NCBI RefSeq assembly: GCF_029589495.1
Contig: NZ_JAAIVF010000001.1
Coordinates: forward strand, 496,001-560,000
DNA length: 64,000 nucleotides
Source: Speluncibacter jeojiensis
GTDB taxonomy: Bacteria > Actinomycetota > Actinomycetes > Mycobacteriales > Mycobacteriaceae
Reading direction: 5' to 3'
This document shows positions 52,429 through 59,773 of the stretch, in pieces (positions within the stretch are counted from its first letter, which is position 1; each line of letters starts with the position of its first letter). Made by a program: the position numbers and the translations under genes. The notes beneath the pieces were generated by a model. The model saw only the letters and a list, made by a program, of their open reading frames with translations, was not told the origin of the DNA and made no database searches.

Positions 52429-52869
52429 TCACAGCTCCGTGGCGGTCCCGCCCGCAGCAGCGATCTTCTCCTTGGCCGACCCGGAGAACTTGTTCACGGT
52501 CACGTCGACCTTGACGGTCAGTTCGCCGTCGCCGAGCACCTTGACGAGTTCGTTCTTGCGAACCGCACCGGCGGCCACCAGTTCTGCGACGCCGACCTGT
52601 CCACCCTCGGGGAACAGCCGGGCGATGTCGCCGACGTTGATGACCTGGTACTCGGTCCGGAAGGCGTTCTTGAAGCCCTTGAGCTTGGGCAGCCGCATGT
52701 GGATCGGCATCTGCCCGCCCTCGAAGGCGGCCGGAACGTTCTTGCGGGCCTTGGTGCCCTTGGTACCGCGACCCGCGGTCTTGCCCTTGGAGCCCTCACC
52801 GCGACCCACACGGGTCTTGTCGGTCTTGGCACCCGGGGCCGGACGCAGGTGGTGCAACTTGATGGTCAT
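52429..52869 (-). CDS. rplO: Ribosomal protein L15
   Basis: A 146-residue L15. Conserved: [40 protein letters not shown] and [17 protein letters not shown]. Two bases after rpmD. Confidence 0.97.
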   Translation of the reverse strand: MTIKLHHLRPAPGAKTDKTRVGRGEGSKGKTAGRGTKGTKARKNVPAAFEGGQMPIHMRLPKLKGFKNAFRTEYQVINVGDIARLFPEGGQVGVAELVAAGAVRKNELVKVLGDGELTVKVDVTVNKFSGSAKEKIAAAGGTATEL

Positions 52870-52871
52870 GG

Positions 52872-53051
52872 TTAGACCTCCTCAACTGTCACGAGGTGGC
52901 GCACCACGTTGATCAGCCCGCGGTTCTGCGCGTTGTCCTCACGGACGACGGACTGGCGGATCTTCCGCAGCCCGAGGGTGCGCATGCTCTCCCGCTGGTT
53001 CTGCTTACTACCGATGGTGCTCTTGACCTGGGTGATCTTCAGCTGCGCCAT
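52872..53051 (-). CDS. rpmD: Ribosomal protein L30
   Basis: A 59-residue L30 ([35 protein letters not shown]). The ATG at 53051 fits the family length; the longer frame reads through rpsE. Two bases after rpsE. Confidence 0.96.
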   Translation of the reverse strand: MAQLKITQVKSTIGSKQNQRESMRTLGLRKIRQSVVREDNAQNRGLINVVRHLVTVEEV

Positions 53052-53053
53052 GA

Positions 53054-53695
53054 TCACGCCCCCTGTCCGGCACGCGCCCGGAGCATGGCGGCCGGAGCGA
53101 CGTCCTCGATCGGCAGACCGCGACGGGCAGCCACCTCTTCCGGACGCTGCAGGCCCTTGAGGGCCGCCACGGTGGCGTGCACCACGTTGATCGCGTTGTC
53201 GCTGCCGAGCGACTTGGACAGGATGTCGTGGATACCCGCGCACTCGAGCACGGCACGCACCGCACCACCGGCGATGACTCCGGTACCGGGGCTGGCCGGG
53301 CGCAGCAGCACCACGCCGGCAGCCGCCTCACCCTGAACCGGGTGGGTGATGGTGTGGCCGATCAGCGGGACGCGGAAGAAACCCTTGCGAGCCTCCTCGA
53401 CACCCTTCTGGATGGCCGCGGGAACTTCCTTGGCCTTGCCGTAACCGACGCCGACGAGACCGTTCCCGTCGCCGACGATCACCAGGGCGGTGAAGCTGAA
53501 CCGACGGCCGCCCTTGACGACCTTGGAGACGCGGTTGATGGCAACCACGCGCTCGATGTGGTTCGACTTCTCCGCGTCACGACCGCCGCGGCGGTCGTCC
53601 CGGCGGTCGCGACGATCGCCGCGGCCACCCTCGTTCGAAGGTCCGTTGGCTCCGGCGGGTCCGCTTCCGCCGTCACGCCTTTGACGTCCCGGCAT
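53054..53695 (-). CDS. rpsE: Ribosomal protein S5
   Basis: A 213-residue S5. The core [20 protein letters not shown] and [17 protein letters not shown] are typical. The first 50 residues are a glycine/arginine-rich extension ([16 protein letters not shown]) seen in actinobacterial S5 proteins. Confidence 0.97.
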   Translation of the reverse strand: MPGRQRRDGGSGPAGANGPSNEGGRGDRRDRRDDRRGGRDAEKSNHIERVVAINRVSKVVKGGRRFSFTALVIVGDGNGLVGVGYGKAKEVPAAIQKGVEEARKGFFRVPLIGHTITHPVQGEAAAGVVLLRPASPGTGVIAGGAVRAVLECAGIHDILSKSLGSDNAINVVHATVAALKGLQRPEEVAARRGLPIEDVAPAAMLRARAGQGA

Positions 53696-53726
53696 CAGGC
53701 ATTCCTTCCATTCGTAACATGCAACA

Positions 53727-54134
53727 TCAGAACTTCAACCCGCCTTCGCGAGCGGCGTCCGCGAGCGCGGCGATCCGGCCGTGGTAGTCGTTGCCACCCC
53801 GGTCGAACACGACGGCCTCGACACCGGCAGCCTTCGCGCGGGCCGCGATCAGCTCGCCGACCTTCGCGCTGCGGGCCTTCTTGTCGCCGTCGAGCGCACG
53901 CACATCGGCCTCGATGGTCGAGGCCGCGGCCAGCGTCTTGCCGGCCAGGTCGTCCACCAACTGCACGTGGATGTGCCGCGAGGAGCGGTTGACCACCAGG
54001 CGGGGACGCTCCGGCGTGCCGGAGAGCTTCTTGCGGAGACGGAAGTGCCGGCGGGCGCGAGAGAGGCGCCGTGCGGTGGACACGTCCTTGCCGAGCGGGA
54101 TCCGCTTGGCCTTCTGGTTCTCGGTCTGGCTCAT
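53727..54134 (-). CDS. rplR: Ribosomal protein L18
   Basis: A 135-residue 5S rRNA-binding L18. [19 protein letters not shown] and [17 protein letters not shown] are typical. The ATG at 54134 is one base from the rplF stop; longer frames read into rplF. Confidence 0.96.
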   Translation of the reverse strand: MSQTENQKAKRIPLGKDVSTARRLSRARRHFRLRKKLSGTPERPRLVVNRSSRHIHVQLVDDLAGKTLAAASTIEADVRALDGDKKARSAKVGELIAARAKAAGVEAVVFDRGGNDYHGRIAALADAAREGGLKF

Positions 54135-54135
54135 C

Positions 54136-54675
54136 TCACTTACCCGTCTTTCCGACCTTGCGACGGACCTGCTCGCCCTCGTAGCGAATGCCCTTGCCCT
54201 TGTACGGGTCGGACTTGCGCAGACGACGAATGTTGGCCGCGATCTGGCCGACCTTCTGCTTGTCGATACCCGTGATCGAGAACTTGGTGGGCGACTCGAC
54301 TGCGAAGGTGATGCCCTCCGGGGCCTCGATCGGCACCGGGTGGCTGTAGCCGAGCGCAAACTCGAGATCCTGGCCCTTGAGCGCGACGCGGTAACCGACG
54401 CCGTGGATCTCCATCTTGGTCGTGTAGCCGGCGGTGACACCGGTGATCATGTTCTGCACCAGGGTGCGCGACAGACCGTGCAGCGAACGGCTGCGACGCT
54501 CGTCGTTCGGGCGGGTGACCTCGATGGCCCCGCTCTCGCCCTTGGCAACCGAAATCGGCTCCGACACGGTCAGCGCGAGGGTGCCCTTGGGGCCCTTCAC
54601 CGTGACCTGCCGGCCGTCGATGTTCACGTCAACGCCCGAGGGGACGGTGACCGGAATCTTTCCAATACGTGACAT
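54136..54675 (-). CDS. rplF: Ribosomal protein L6
   Basis: A 179-residue L6 with the usual two domains. [20 protein letters not shown] and the C-terminal [20 protein letters not shown] are diagnostic. Between rplR and rpsH. Confidence 0.97.
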   Translation of the reverse strand: MSRIGKIPVTVPSGVDVNIDGRQVTVKGPKGTLALTVSEPISVAKGESGAIEVTRPNDERRSRSLHGLSRTLVQNMITGVTAGYTTKMEIHGVGYRVALKGQDLEFALGYSHPVPIEAPEGITFAVESPTKFSITGIDKQKVGQIAANIRRLRKSDPYKGKGIRYEGEQVRRKVGKTGK

Positions 54676-54687
54676 CTCGAACGCCCC

Positions 54688-55086
54688 TTACCAGACGTAG
54701 GCGAGGACTTCCCCGCCCACTCCCTGCTTGGCCGCCTGACGATCGGTGAGCAGGCCGGAAGACGTGGAGATGATCGCCACGCCGAGGCCGCCCAGGACCT
54801 TGGGCAGGTTGGTGGACTTCGCGTAGACGCGCAGACCGGGCTTGGAAACCCGGCGCACGCCGGCGATGCTGCGTTCACGGCTGGGGCCGTACTTCAGGTC
54901 GATCACGAGGGACTGGCCGACAGCGGCGTCCTCCGCGCGGTAGTCCGCGATGTAGCCCTCGCGCTTGAGGATCTCGGCGATGTTCGACTTGATCTTCGAG
55001 TGCGGCATCACGACCTGGTCGTGGTACGCCGAATTGGCGTTTCGCAGACGCGTGAGCATGTCTGCGATGGGGTCGGTCATGGTCAT
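54688..55086 (-). CDS. rpsH: Ribosomal protein S8
   Basis: A 132-residue S8. [20 protein letters not shown] and [20 protein letters not shown] are typical. The ATG at 55086 has GAGGT upstream. It normally follows rpsN by a few bases; here a 2.8-kb cassette intervenes and a strong promoter lies about 170 bases upstream, so it begins a new transcript. Confidence 0.97.
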   Translation of the reverse strand: MTMTDPIADMLTRLRNANSAYHDQVVMPHSKIKSNIAEILKREGYIADYRAEDAAVGQSLVIDLKYGPSRERSIAGVRRVSKPGLRVYAKSTNLPKVLGGLGVAIISTSSGLLTDRQAAKQGVGGEVLAYVW

Positions 55087-55245
55087 GGGTAGACCTCGAC
55101 ACCTTTCTCGCTGCGGTTCCCATACAGGACGGTCCCCCAGGGGGCGAACGGTCGTGGGCCTACAACAATCGAGCGGCCCGGCCGGCAGTCGCCGACCGGT
55201 CTGAGTGCATGTCACCGGGCACAGTGGACCCAAGGCAACCGCTCT

Positions 55246-55274
55246 AGTGTAGGCAAACGCCCAGCTAGAGCCAA
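55246..55274 (-). promoter_or_regulatory. rpsH promoter, near-copy of the rplN promoter
   Basis: On the leftward strand TTGGCT (55274-55269), 17 bases, TACACT (55251-55246), followed by the GC-rich GCGGTTGCCT. The 46-base block 55233-55278 matches 59547-59592 at 36 positions without gaps. It restarts transcription of rpsH-rplF-rplR-rpsE-rpmD-rplO after the inserted cassette. Confidence 0.75.
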
Positions 55275-55369
55275 ATCGGGGCCGGCCACCCCGGCACACG
55301 TCGTCCAACGGGCGGTCGTGCGGGATGCCACGCGGCGTTCGCGGTCACCACGGCCCGTTCGGCGTGTGG

Positions 55370-55714
55370 TCACTCGACCAGGTCACGAAGGACCGCGATC
55401 GATTCCCGGAAAGCCGGATCGTCGGTGAACGGCTTCGCAGCCACCTCGGCCTGGCGCGCCGCGTCCGCCTGCGCTCGTTGAATGGTCTGCAGCATGAGCC
55501 GGCCCCATCGGTCGTCACCCAGTCGCAGCGCCTGGGGAGACAAGCGGATGTCCGTGACCGCGCCACGGGCGTCGACCACCACCCCGAGTTCGCCGTTCGG
55601 CGAACTACCGCGGACACGGATGCCGTCGAGCGCCAGCTGCAAGGACCTGTGCCGTTGTCGCCATTGCGCAGCAATGTCACGCTGTTCCGCATTCCAGTCG
55701 TCGAGATAGCTCAT
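55370..55714 (-). CDS. YbaB/EbfC-like protein of the toxin cassette
   Basis: A 114-residue protein with the helix-strand layout of the YbaB/EbfC nucleoid-associated family as found beside actinobacterial type VII toxins. It has an N-terminal helix (DWNAEQRDIAAQWRQRHRSL), a beta part (NGELGVVVDARGAVTDIRLS) and a C-terminal helix (RLMLQTIQRAQADAARQAEV). In this setting such proteins are usually cassette members rather than general DNA-binding factors. It is the last gene of the five-gene cassette, 9 bases after the candidate immunity gene and 283 bases before rpsH. Confidence 0.6.
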   Translation of the reverse strand: MSYLDDWNAEQRDIAAQWRQRHRSLQLALDGIRVRGSSPNGELGVVVDARGAVTDIRLSPQALRLGDDRWGRLMLQTIQRAQADAARQAEVAAKPFTDDPAFRESIAVLRDLVE

Positions 55715-55723
55715 GGCCCGTCC

Positions 55724-56059
55724 CTACACGTCGTCCGCAACGTATCGATCACCCTTGTCCGTGTTGGCAAGCCAATATCCGCCTCCCTGCGGGTTCCAAT
55801 TCATCGAGGCGCAGTCAGCAATGACCTGCGCCAAGGTCCCGTCCGAACTGCCTTCCGACAAGAAACCCTCAGGCCCGCCGACGTGACCGGCAACGACCAA
55901 TCCTTCCGCAAACATCAGCCTGAGCGCATCGGCAACCAGGACACGAAAGTCTGAGTCGCCAGCGGCCTCCCGCGCTTCCCAGATCAAGCTATCGATTGGA
56001 ACCCAGTCATCAACACCCTCGTCAAGGACGCTTCGGACGATCGTCTCTAAACGGCTCAT
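55724..56059 (-). CDS. Candidate immunity protein
   Basis: A 111-residue acidic protein of unknown family (WVPIDSLIWEAREAAGDSDF, GTLAQVIADCASMNWNPQ, GGYWLANTDKGDRYVADDV). Its start overlaps the toxin-like gene by 4 bases (ATGA), the classic toxin-immunity arrangement, and it is small and acidic as immunity proteins usually are. The longer frame to 56140 lies inside the toxin gene and was rejected. The start area is AT-rich (48% GC in 56041-56100). No domain is recognised. Confidence 0.55.
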   Translation of the reverse strand: MSRLETIVRSVLDEGVDDWVPIDSLIWEAREAAGDSDFRVLVADALRLMFAEGLVVAGHVGGPEGFLSEGSSDGTLAQVIADCASMNWNPQGGGYWLANTDKGDRYVADDV

Positions 56060-57309
56060 GGCAAATGCACCTTCAACGGCTTCGCTCCTTCTGGATAAAT
56101 ATCGATGGTCTGGCCGCCAGATCTGGAGCTTGTTCGCCACTGAACGACAGTCCCATCGTCCAGTCTGTTCACCTCTGGGACCTTGTCGCCGCGCGCAGGC
56201 AACTTCTGGGCACCTGTGGTCCAGCGATCAAACAGACCTCGCATCTCCTCCTCGCTCGGAGCCTCGCGCACACGTGGGCTCCTCCCGTCTGGCAGTTGTC
56301 CAAACTCCCTCTGCCATAGCGCGTCCGGCGGCGACACGGAGTCCCCACCAGTGTTGTCCATCGCGAAGCCCGTCGGATTCCCCTCCAGCAGCGGTTGGAT
56401 CTGCGTCACCGCTCCGCCGATCGCGACACCAGCTGCCGCCACGGCACCGACCTGGACCACAGCGGCTCCATCCAAGACGACGAGAACTCCGCCCACCGAT
56501 GCCGCGGCCGAACTTCCTGCGCTGCCGGCGACCAACGCAGCCCCGGTCCCCGCGGGAAAGAAGCCCGCCACGCCCGCTGCGATCAGTCCGACCCCGAGAA
56601 CACCCGCCAAGATCGCGAGGATCTTACGGTGTGCATCTTCGATTGCCTGCGCCCAACAATCGCATGCGTAGGCGAGGCGCGAGAATTGCGAGGCGATCTC
56701 CTCGGCCGCGACACTCACCGAATACATCTGGGCAAGCGCCCGAGGCACCTCGCCGGACTCCAGATCGCCCAACGTGCTCCACGCCCCGCCAGTCGCGGAA
56801 CTCGCCTCGCGCAAGCCGTTCGCCGCCGTGTTCCAAGCGGTGCCGAGAGCCCTGAGTTTGTCAGGGTTCCCGTTCGGCCAGGTGTGCCCCTGCAACCAGC
56901 CGCTGACCAAGCCCCATCCGAACGGAGGATCGGAGTCGCCACCGAACGCACCTTTGAATGCCGGCGCGCTGTACTCGGGTAGCTGCGAAGGGTTCGCATC
57001 GGCGGCTTCGGGCGGGTTCTTGTTCGCCTTCTCGGTATTGCTGTGGTTGACGGCCGTGAACGCCAGCAGATCGTGCAATTTGCCGAGTGCATCGACGATG
57101 CCTGCACCCGCAGCAACCGCTTCGAACGCCGCCGGATCGTAGCCCTCCGACCACTTCCGACCGGCGCTGTCCGTGCCGGCGCACCCCCAGTTCGAATCGA
57201 GGGAGTCACCGAGTGCGTTGACCACGCCCTCTGCGCCGCTGCGGGCCGCTTCGTACAGCTTCGCCGCATCAGACAACGCATCCGAGTCCATCACGATCGG
57301 CGCGGTCAC
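56056..57309 (-). CDS. Polymorphic-toxin-like protein with type VII-type N-terminus
   Basis: A 417-residue protein. Residues 1-70 hold a helical start with SNWGCAGTDSAGRKWSEGYD, the text common in actinobacterial type VII effectors (WG..GTD..G..W..GYDPAA). A helical region follows, then a long hydrophobic segment at about residues 230-305 (ILAILAGVLGVGLIAAGVAG and VLVVLDGAAVVQVGAVAAAG) with two or more membrane-type helices, and a short polar C-terminal domain (about residues 335-417) ending in RLDDGTVVQWRTSSRSGGQT and DIYPEGAKPLKVHLP. The SGG-x-TIDI type tail recurs in polymorphic toxins, but I cannot assign a catalytic class. The GTG at 57309 overlaps the upstream gene by 4 bases. Inside the spc operon this is strong evidence of acquired DNA. 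Confidence 0.6.
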   Translation of the reverse strand: MTAPIVMDSDALSDAAKLYEAARSGAEGVVNALGDSLDSNWGCAGTDSAGRKWSEGYDPAAFEAVAAGAGIVDALGKLHDLLAFTAVNHSNTEKANKNPPEAADANPSQLPEYSAPAFKGAFGGDSDPPFGWGLVSGWLQGHTWPNGNPDKLRALGTAWNTAANGLREASSATGGAWSTLGDLESGEVPRALAQMYSVSVAAEEIASQFSRLAYACDCWAQAIEDAHRKILAILAGVLGVGLIAAGVAGFFPAGTGAALVAGSAGSSAAASVGGVLVVLDGAAVVQVGAVAAAGVAIGGAVTQIQPLLEGNPTGFAMDNTGGDSVSPPDALWQREFGQLPDGRSPRVREAPSEEEMRGLFDRWTTGAQKLPARGDKVPEVNRLDDGTVVQWRTSSRSGGQTIDIYPEGAKPLKVHLP

Positions 57310-57551
57310 GGCCACATCCGCATGTTGTGCTGAACCGTGGCGATGTAGCGCTCCCGCGCCAGCCGAACGGCGAACTCCAGCCCCGACAGCGCCGCTTGCA
57401 TCTCCCTGATCTCGCGGCACCAGATGTCGTGCTTCTCCTGATGCGCCTCGGCCCCTTCACCGTCCCAACGGACGTGCAGCCCGGCTACCTCTCGTTCCAC
57501 CTCGGCGACGCTGTCCTCGATACGCTGCCCGATCAGCCTTGCCTTGTCCAC
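57306..57551 (-). CDS. WXG100-like protein, possibly frameshifted at its start
   Basis: An 81-residue helical-hairpin protein (IGQRIEDSVAEVEREVAGLH, WDGEGAEAHQEKHDIWCRE, IREMQAALSGLEFAVRLARE) with the WxG turn as W-D-G. It is probably a secretion partner of the toxin. Its only usual start is the GTG at 57551, without a good ribosome site. The same frame continues upstream as conserved-looking ANTDQILALV up to a TGA, while an ATG in another frame starts MARYGE, the text such proteins normally begin with. A single-base change near 57580 would join MARYG to NTDQILALVDKAR, so a frameshift (real or sequencing) is likely. Confidence 0.6.
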   Translation of the reverse strand: MDKARLIGQRIEDSVAEVEREVAGLHVRWDGEGAEAHQEKHDIWCREIREMQAALSGLEFAVRLARERYIATVQHNMRMWP

Positions 57552-57594
57552 CAGCGCCAGGATCTGGTCTGTGTTCGCCGTACCGCGCCATCAG

Positions 57595-57891
57595 CTAATC
57601 CATGTTCAGTTTTGAAATGGCACTCGCGGACGTGACCTCTGCGGCGTCGTACTGGTCTGCGGCACGGTGAATGAGTGTTGCGTCGCCGGAGAGTGCACCG
57701 ATGACTGCCCGGGCTGATTCCACCCACTCCTGCCACAGCGCCGCATGCGAATCGGAGGCCTCGCCGGTCCAATCCATCGTCATGACGGCCTCGGCCTCGC
57801 GGCGCAAAGACTCGACGTCATCCCAGAGTTCGTCGGCAAGAACCGACACCCGCGTCGCCGTCGCGTGCATGTGTGCAACATCGGTCCGCAC
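57595..57891 (-). CDS. WXG100-family protein
   Basis: A 98-residue ESAT-6-like protein: helix one (TRVSVLADELWDDVESLRRE), the turn WTGEAS (WxG), and helix two (HAALWQEWVESARAVIGALS). It should dimerise with the second WXG100-like protein and guide the toxin to a type VII system. The GTG at 57891 is the first gene of the cassette, 43 bases before the next. It lies 98 bases after rpsN, downstream of a hairpin. Confidence 0.75.
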   Translation of the reverse strand: MRTDVAHMHATATRVSVLADELWDDVESLRREAEAVMTMDWTGEASDSHAALWQEWVESARAVIGALSGDATLIHRAADQYDAAEVTSASAISKLNMD

Positions 57892-57936
57892 GAGTCCCGC
57901 TATTCCCCTTCAAGAGAAGACAGCAGTCGCAACGAC

Positions 57937-57976
57937 GCGAAAGGCGCGGACCCCGAACGGGATCCGCGCCTTTCGC
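57937..57976 (-). terminator. Hairpin terminator after rpsN
   Basis: GCGAAAGGCGCGGA pairs with TCCGCGCCTTTCGC over 14 bases with an inner CCC/GGG and a GAAC loop. It is just after the rpsN stop, so the rplN-rplX-rplE-rpsN transcript ends before the toxin cassette. Confidence 0.75.
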
Positions 57977-57989
57977 AGTTCTTGTCAGC

Positions 57990-58175
57990 TCACCAGGAGC
58001 TCTTGTGCACGCCCGGCAGCTCGCCGGCGTGCGCCATCTCGCGCAGGCACACACGGCAGAGTCCGAACTTGCGGAACACCGAGTGCGGACGCCCGCACTT
58101 CTGGCAGCGCGTGTAGCCGCGCACTGCGAACTTGGGCTTCTTGTTGGCCTTGTTGACCAGCGCCTTCTTGGCCAT
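57990..58175 (-). CDS. rpsN: Ribosomal protein S14, zinc-type
   Basis: A 61-residue S14 of the short, zinc-binding form with C-x2-C pairs (C24-QK-C27 and C40-RV-C43; [24 protein letters not shown]). It is one base from rplE. Normally rpsH follows directly; here a hairpin and the toxin cassette come next. Confidence 0.97.
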   Translation of the reverse strand: MAKKALVNKANKKPKFAVRGYTRCQKCGRPHSVFRKFGLCRVCLREMAHAGELPGVHKSSW

Positions 58176-58176
58176 C

Positions 58177-58743
58177 TCAGTTCTCCTTGAACGGGAAGCC
58201 GAGGTGCTTGAGCAGTGCACGGCCCTCTTCGTTGTTGGTCGCGGTGGTCACCACAGTGATGTCCATGCCACGCGGGCGGTCGATCGAGTCGACGTCGATC
58301 TCGTGGAACATCGACTGCTCGTTGAGGCCGAAGGTGTAGTTGCCGTTGCCGTCGAACTGCTTCGGCGACAGGCCGCGGAAGTCGCGGATACGGGGCAGCG
58401 CGATCGACACGAGCCGGTCGAGGAACTCCCACATGCGGTCGCCGCGCAGCGTCACGCGCGCACCGATCGGCATGCCCTCACGCAGCTTGAACTGCGCGAT
58501 CGACTTGCGGGCCTTGCGGATCTCGGGCTTCTGGCCGGTGATCAGCGACAGGTCGCGGACGGCACCGTTGATCAGCTTCGCATCGCGGGCGGCGTCGCCG
58601 ACACCCATGTTGACGACGACCTTGACCACGCCGGGGATCTGCATGACGTTGGCGTACTTGAACTCTTCGTTCAGCGCGTCCTTGATCTCGGCGCGGTAGC
58701 GCGCCTTGAGCCGGGGCTGCACCTTGTTCTCGGTGGAGGTCAT
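58177..58743 (-). CDS. rplE: Ribosomal protein L5
   Basis: A 188-residue L5 that binds 5S r[42 protein letters not shown] and [20 protein letters not shown] are typical. Between rplX and rpsN, 1 base each. Confidence 0.97.
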   Translation of the reverse strand: MTSTENKVQPRLKARYRAEIKDALNEEFKYANVMQIPGVVKVVVNMGVGDAARDAKLINGAVRDLSLITGQKPEIRKARKSIAQFKLREGMPIGARVTLRGDRMWEFLDRLVSIALPRIRDFRGLSPKQFDGNGNYTFGLNEQSMFHEIDVDSIDRPRGMDITVVTTATNNEEGRALLKHLGFPFKEN

Positions 58744-58744
58744 G

Positions 58745-59062
58745 TCAGATGTCCTTCCCGTTCTTACGGGAAATGCGAACGCGCTTGCCCGTCTCGTCGT
58801 CCGTGCGGTAACCCACGCGGGCGGGCTTGCCGTCGGAGTCGACCACCATCACGTTCGAGACGTGGATCGGGGCCTCCTGGGTCACGATCCCGCCGCTCTG
58901 CGCGCCACGCTCGTTGGCGGAGACCGCTGTGTGCTTCTTGATCCGGTTCACGCCCTCGACGAGGACCCGGTTCGCCTGCGGGTAGGCCTGGATGACCTTG
59001 CCCTTGGCGCCCTTGTCCTTGCCCGAGATGACGAGCACGGTGTCGCCCTTGTGCACCTTCAT
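58745..59062 (-). CDS. rplX: Ribosomal protein L24
   Basis: A 105-residue L24 with the KOW motif ([40 protein letters not shown]). I chose the ATG at 59062 (TGATG overlap of 1 base with rplN), because GGAGG is seven bases upstream; a GTG one codon earlier is an alternative. Confidence 0.96.
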   Translation of the reverse strand: MKVHKGDTVLVISGKDKGAKGKVIQAYPQANRVLVEGVNRIKKHTAVSANERGAQSGGIVTQEAPIHVSNVMVVDSDGKPARVGYRTDDETGKRVRISRKNGKDI

Positions 59063-59430
59063 CACAGCACCTCCGGGGCGAGCGAGACGATCTTCATGAA
59101 CTTCTTGTCGCGCAGCTCGCGGCCGACGGGGCCGAAGATGCGGGTGCCACGCGGATCGTTGTCCGGCTTGATGAGCACGGCCGCGTTCTCGTCGAAGCGG
59201 ATGTACGAACCGTCCGGACGACGGCGCTCCTTCGAGGTGCGGACGACGACGGCCTTGACCACGTCGCCGCGCTTGACGTTTCCACCCGGGATGGCGTCCT
59301 TCACCGTCGCAACGATGATGTCGCCGATCCCGGCATAGCGACGCGACGAACCGCCGAGAACGCGGATGCAGAGAATCTCCTTGGCACCCGTGTTGTCGGC
59401 GACGCGCAGTCGCGACTCCTGCTGGATCAC
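59062..59430 (-). CDS. rplN: Ribosomal protein L14
   Basis: A 122-residue L14. [40 protein letters not shown] and [12 protein letters not shown] are typical. The GTG at 59430 has AGGAGA upstream. It is the first gene of a transcript rplN-rplX-rplE-rpsN and has a dedicated promoter at 59560-59588, as atsA separates it from rpsQ. Confidence 0.97.
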   Translation of the reverse strand: MIQQESRLRVADNTGAKEILCIRVLGGSSRRYAGIGDIIVATVKDAIPGGNVKRGDVVKAVVVRTSKERRRPDGSYIRFDENAAVLIKPDNDPRGTRIFGPVGRELRDKKFMKIVSLAPEVL

Positions 59431-59773
59431 TGATCTCTCCTAGACCTGGATTGTCGTACGTAGCGGATTACCGACCCGATACGCGCGGTCTGTTGCCAGA
59501 GAGCGCCGGCACATGCGGCGACCGTGTCCGGGCGCACGCTTACCACAGGCAACCGCCCAAGTGTAGGGAAAAGGTCCGCCGAAGCCAAATCGTCGCAGGC
59601 AGGAGGCGAATCCTCGCGAGCGCGACGGGCGCCGGAGGAGGTCGGCATCGCACTGTTGACCTTGCCACACAGTCGGCGAAGAATGCGAAGTCGAGTCGGT
59701 CGATTGTGAGCACCCGCCCCGGTCTGGTCTCCGGACGCGGCCGGGCAGCAGGATCCGTTCCCCGGGAGGGGCC
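59431..59773. other. Divergent control region between rplN and the sulfatase gene
   Basis: A 343-base gap. It holds the leftward rplN promoter (59560-59588) with a leader of about 120 bases. The right part up to 59773 should hold the promoter of the sulfatase gene; the ATG there has GGGAGGGG as ribosome site. No gene is seen. Confidence 0.65.
59560..59588 (-). promoter_or_regulatory. rplN promoter
   Basis: On the leftward strand TTGGCT (59588-59583), 17 bases, TACACT (59565-59560), then the conserved GCGGTTGCCT after the -10. It is the parent-like copy of the rpsH promoter at 55246-55274. The GC-rich sequence after the -10 fits growth-rate control of ribosomal genes. Confidence 0.75.
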
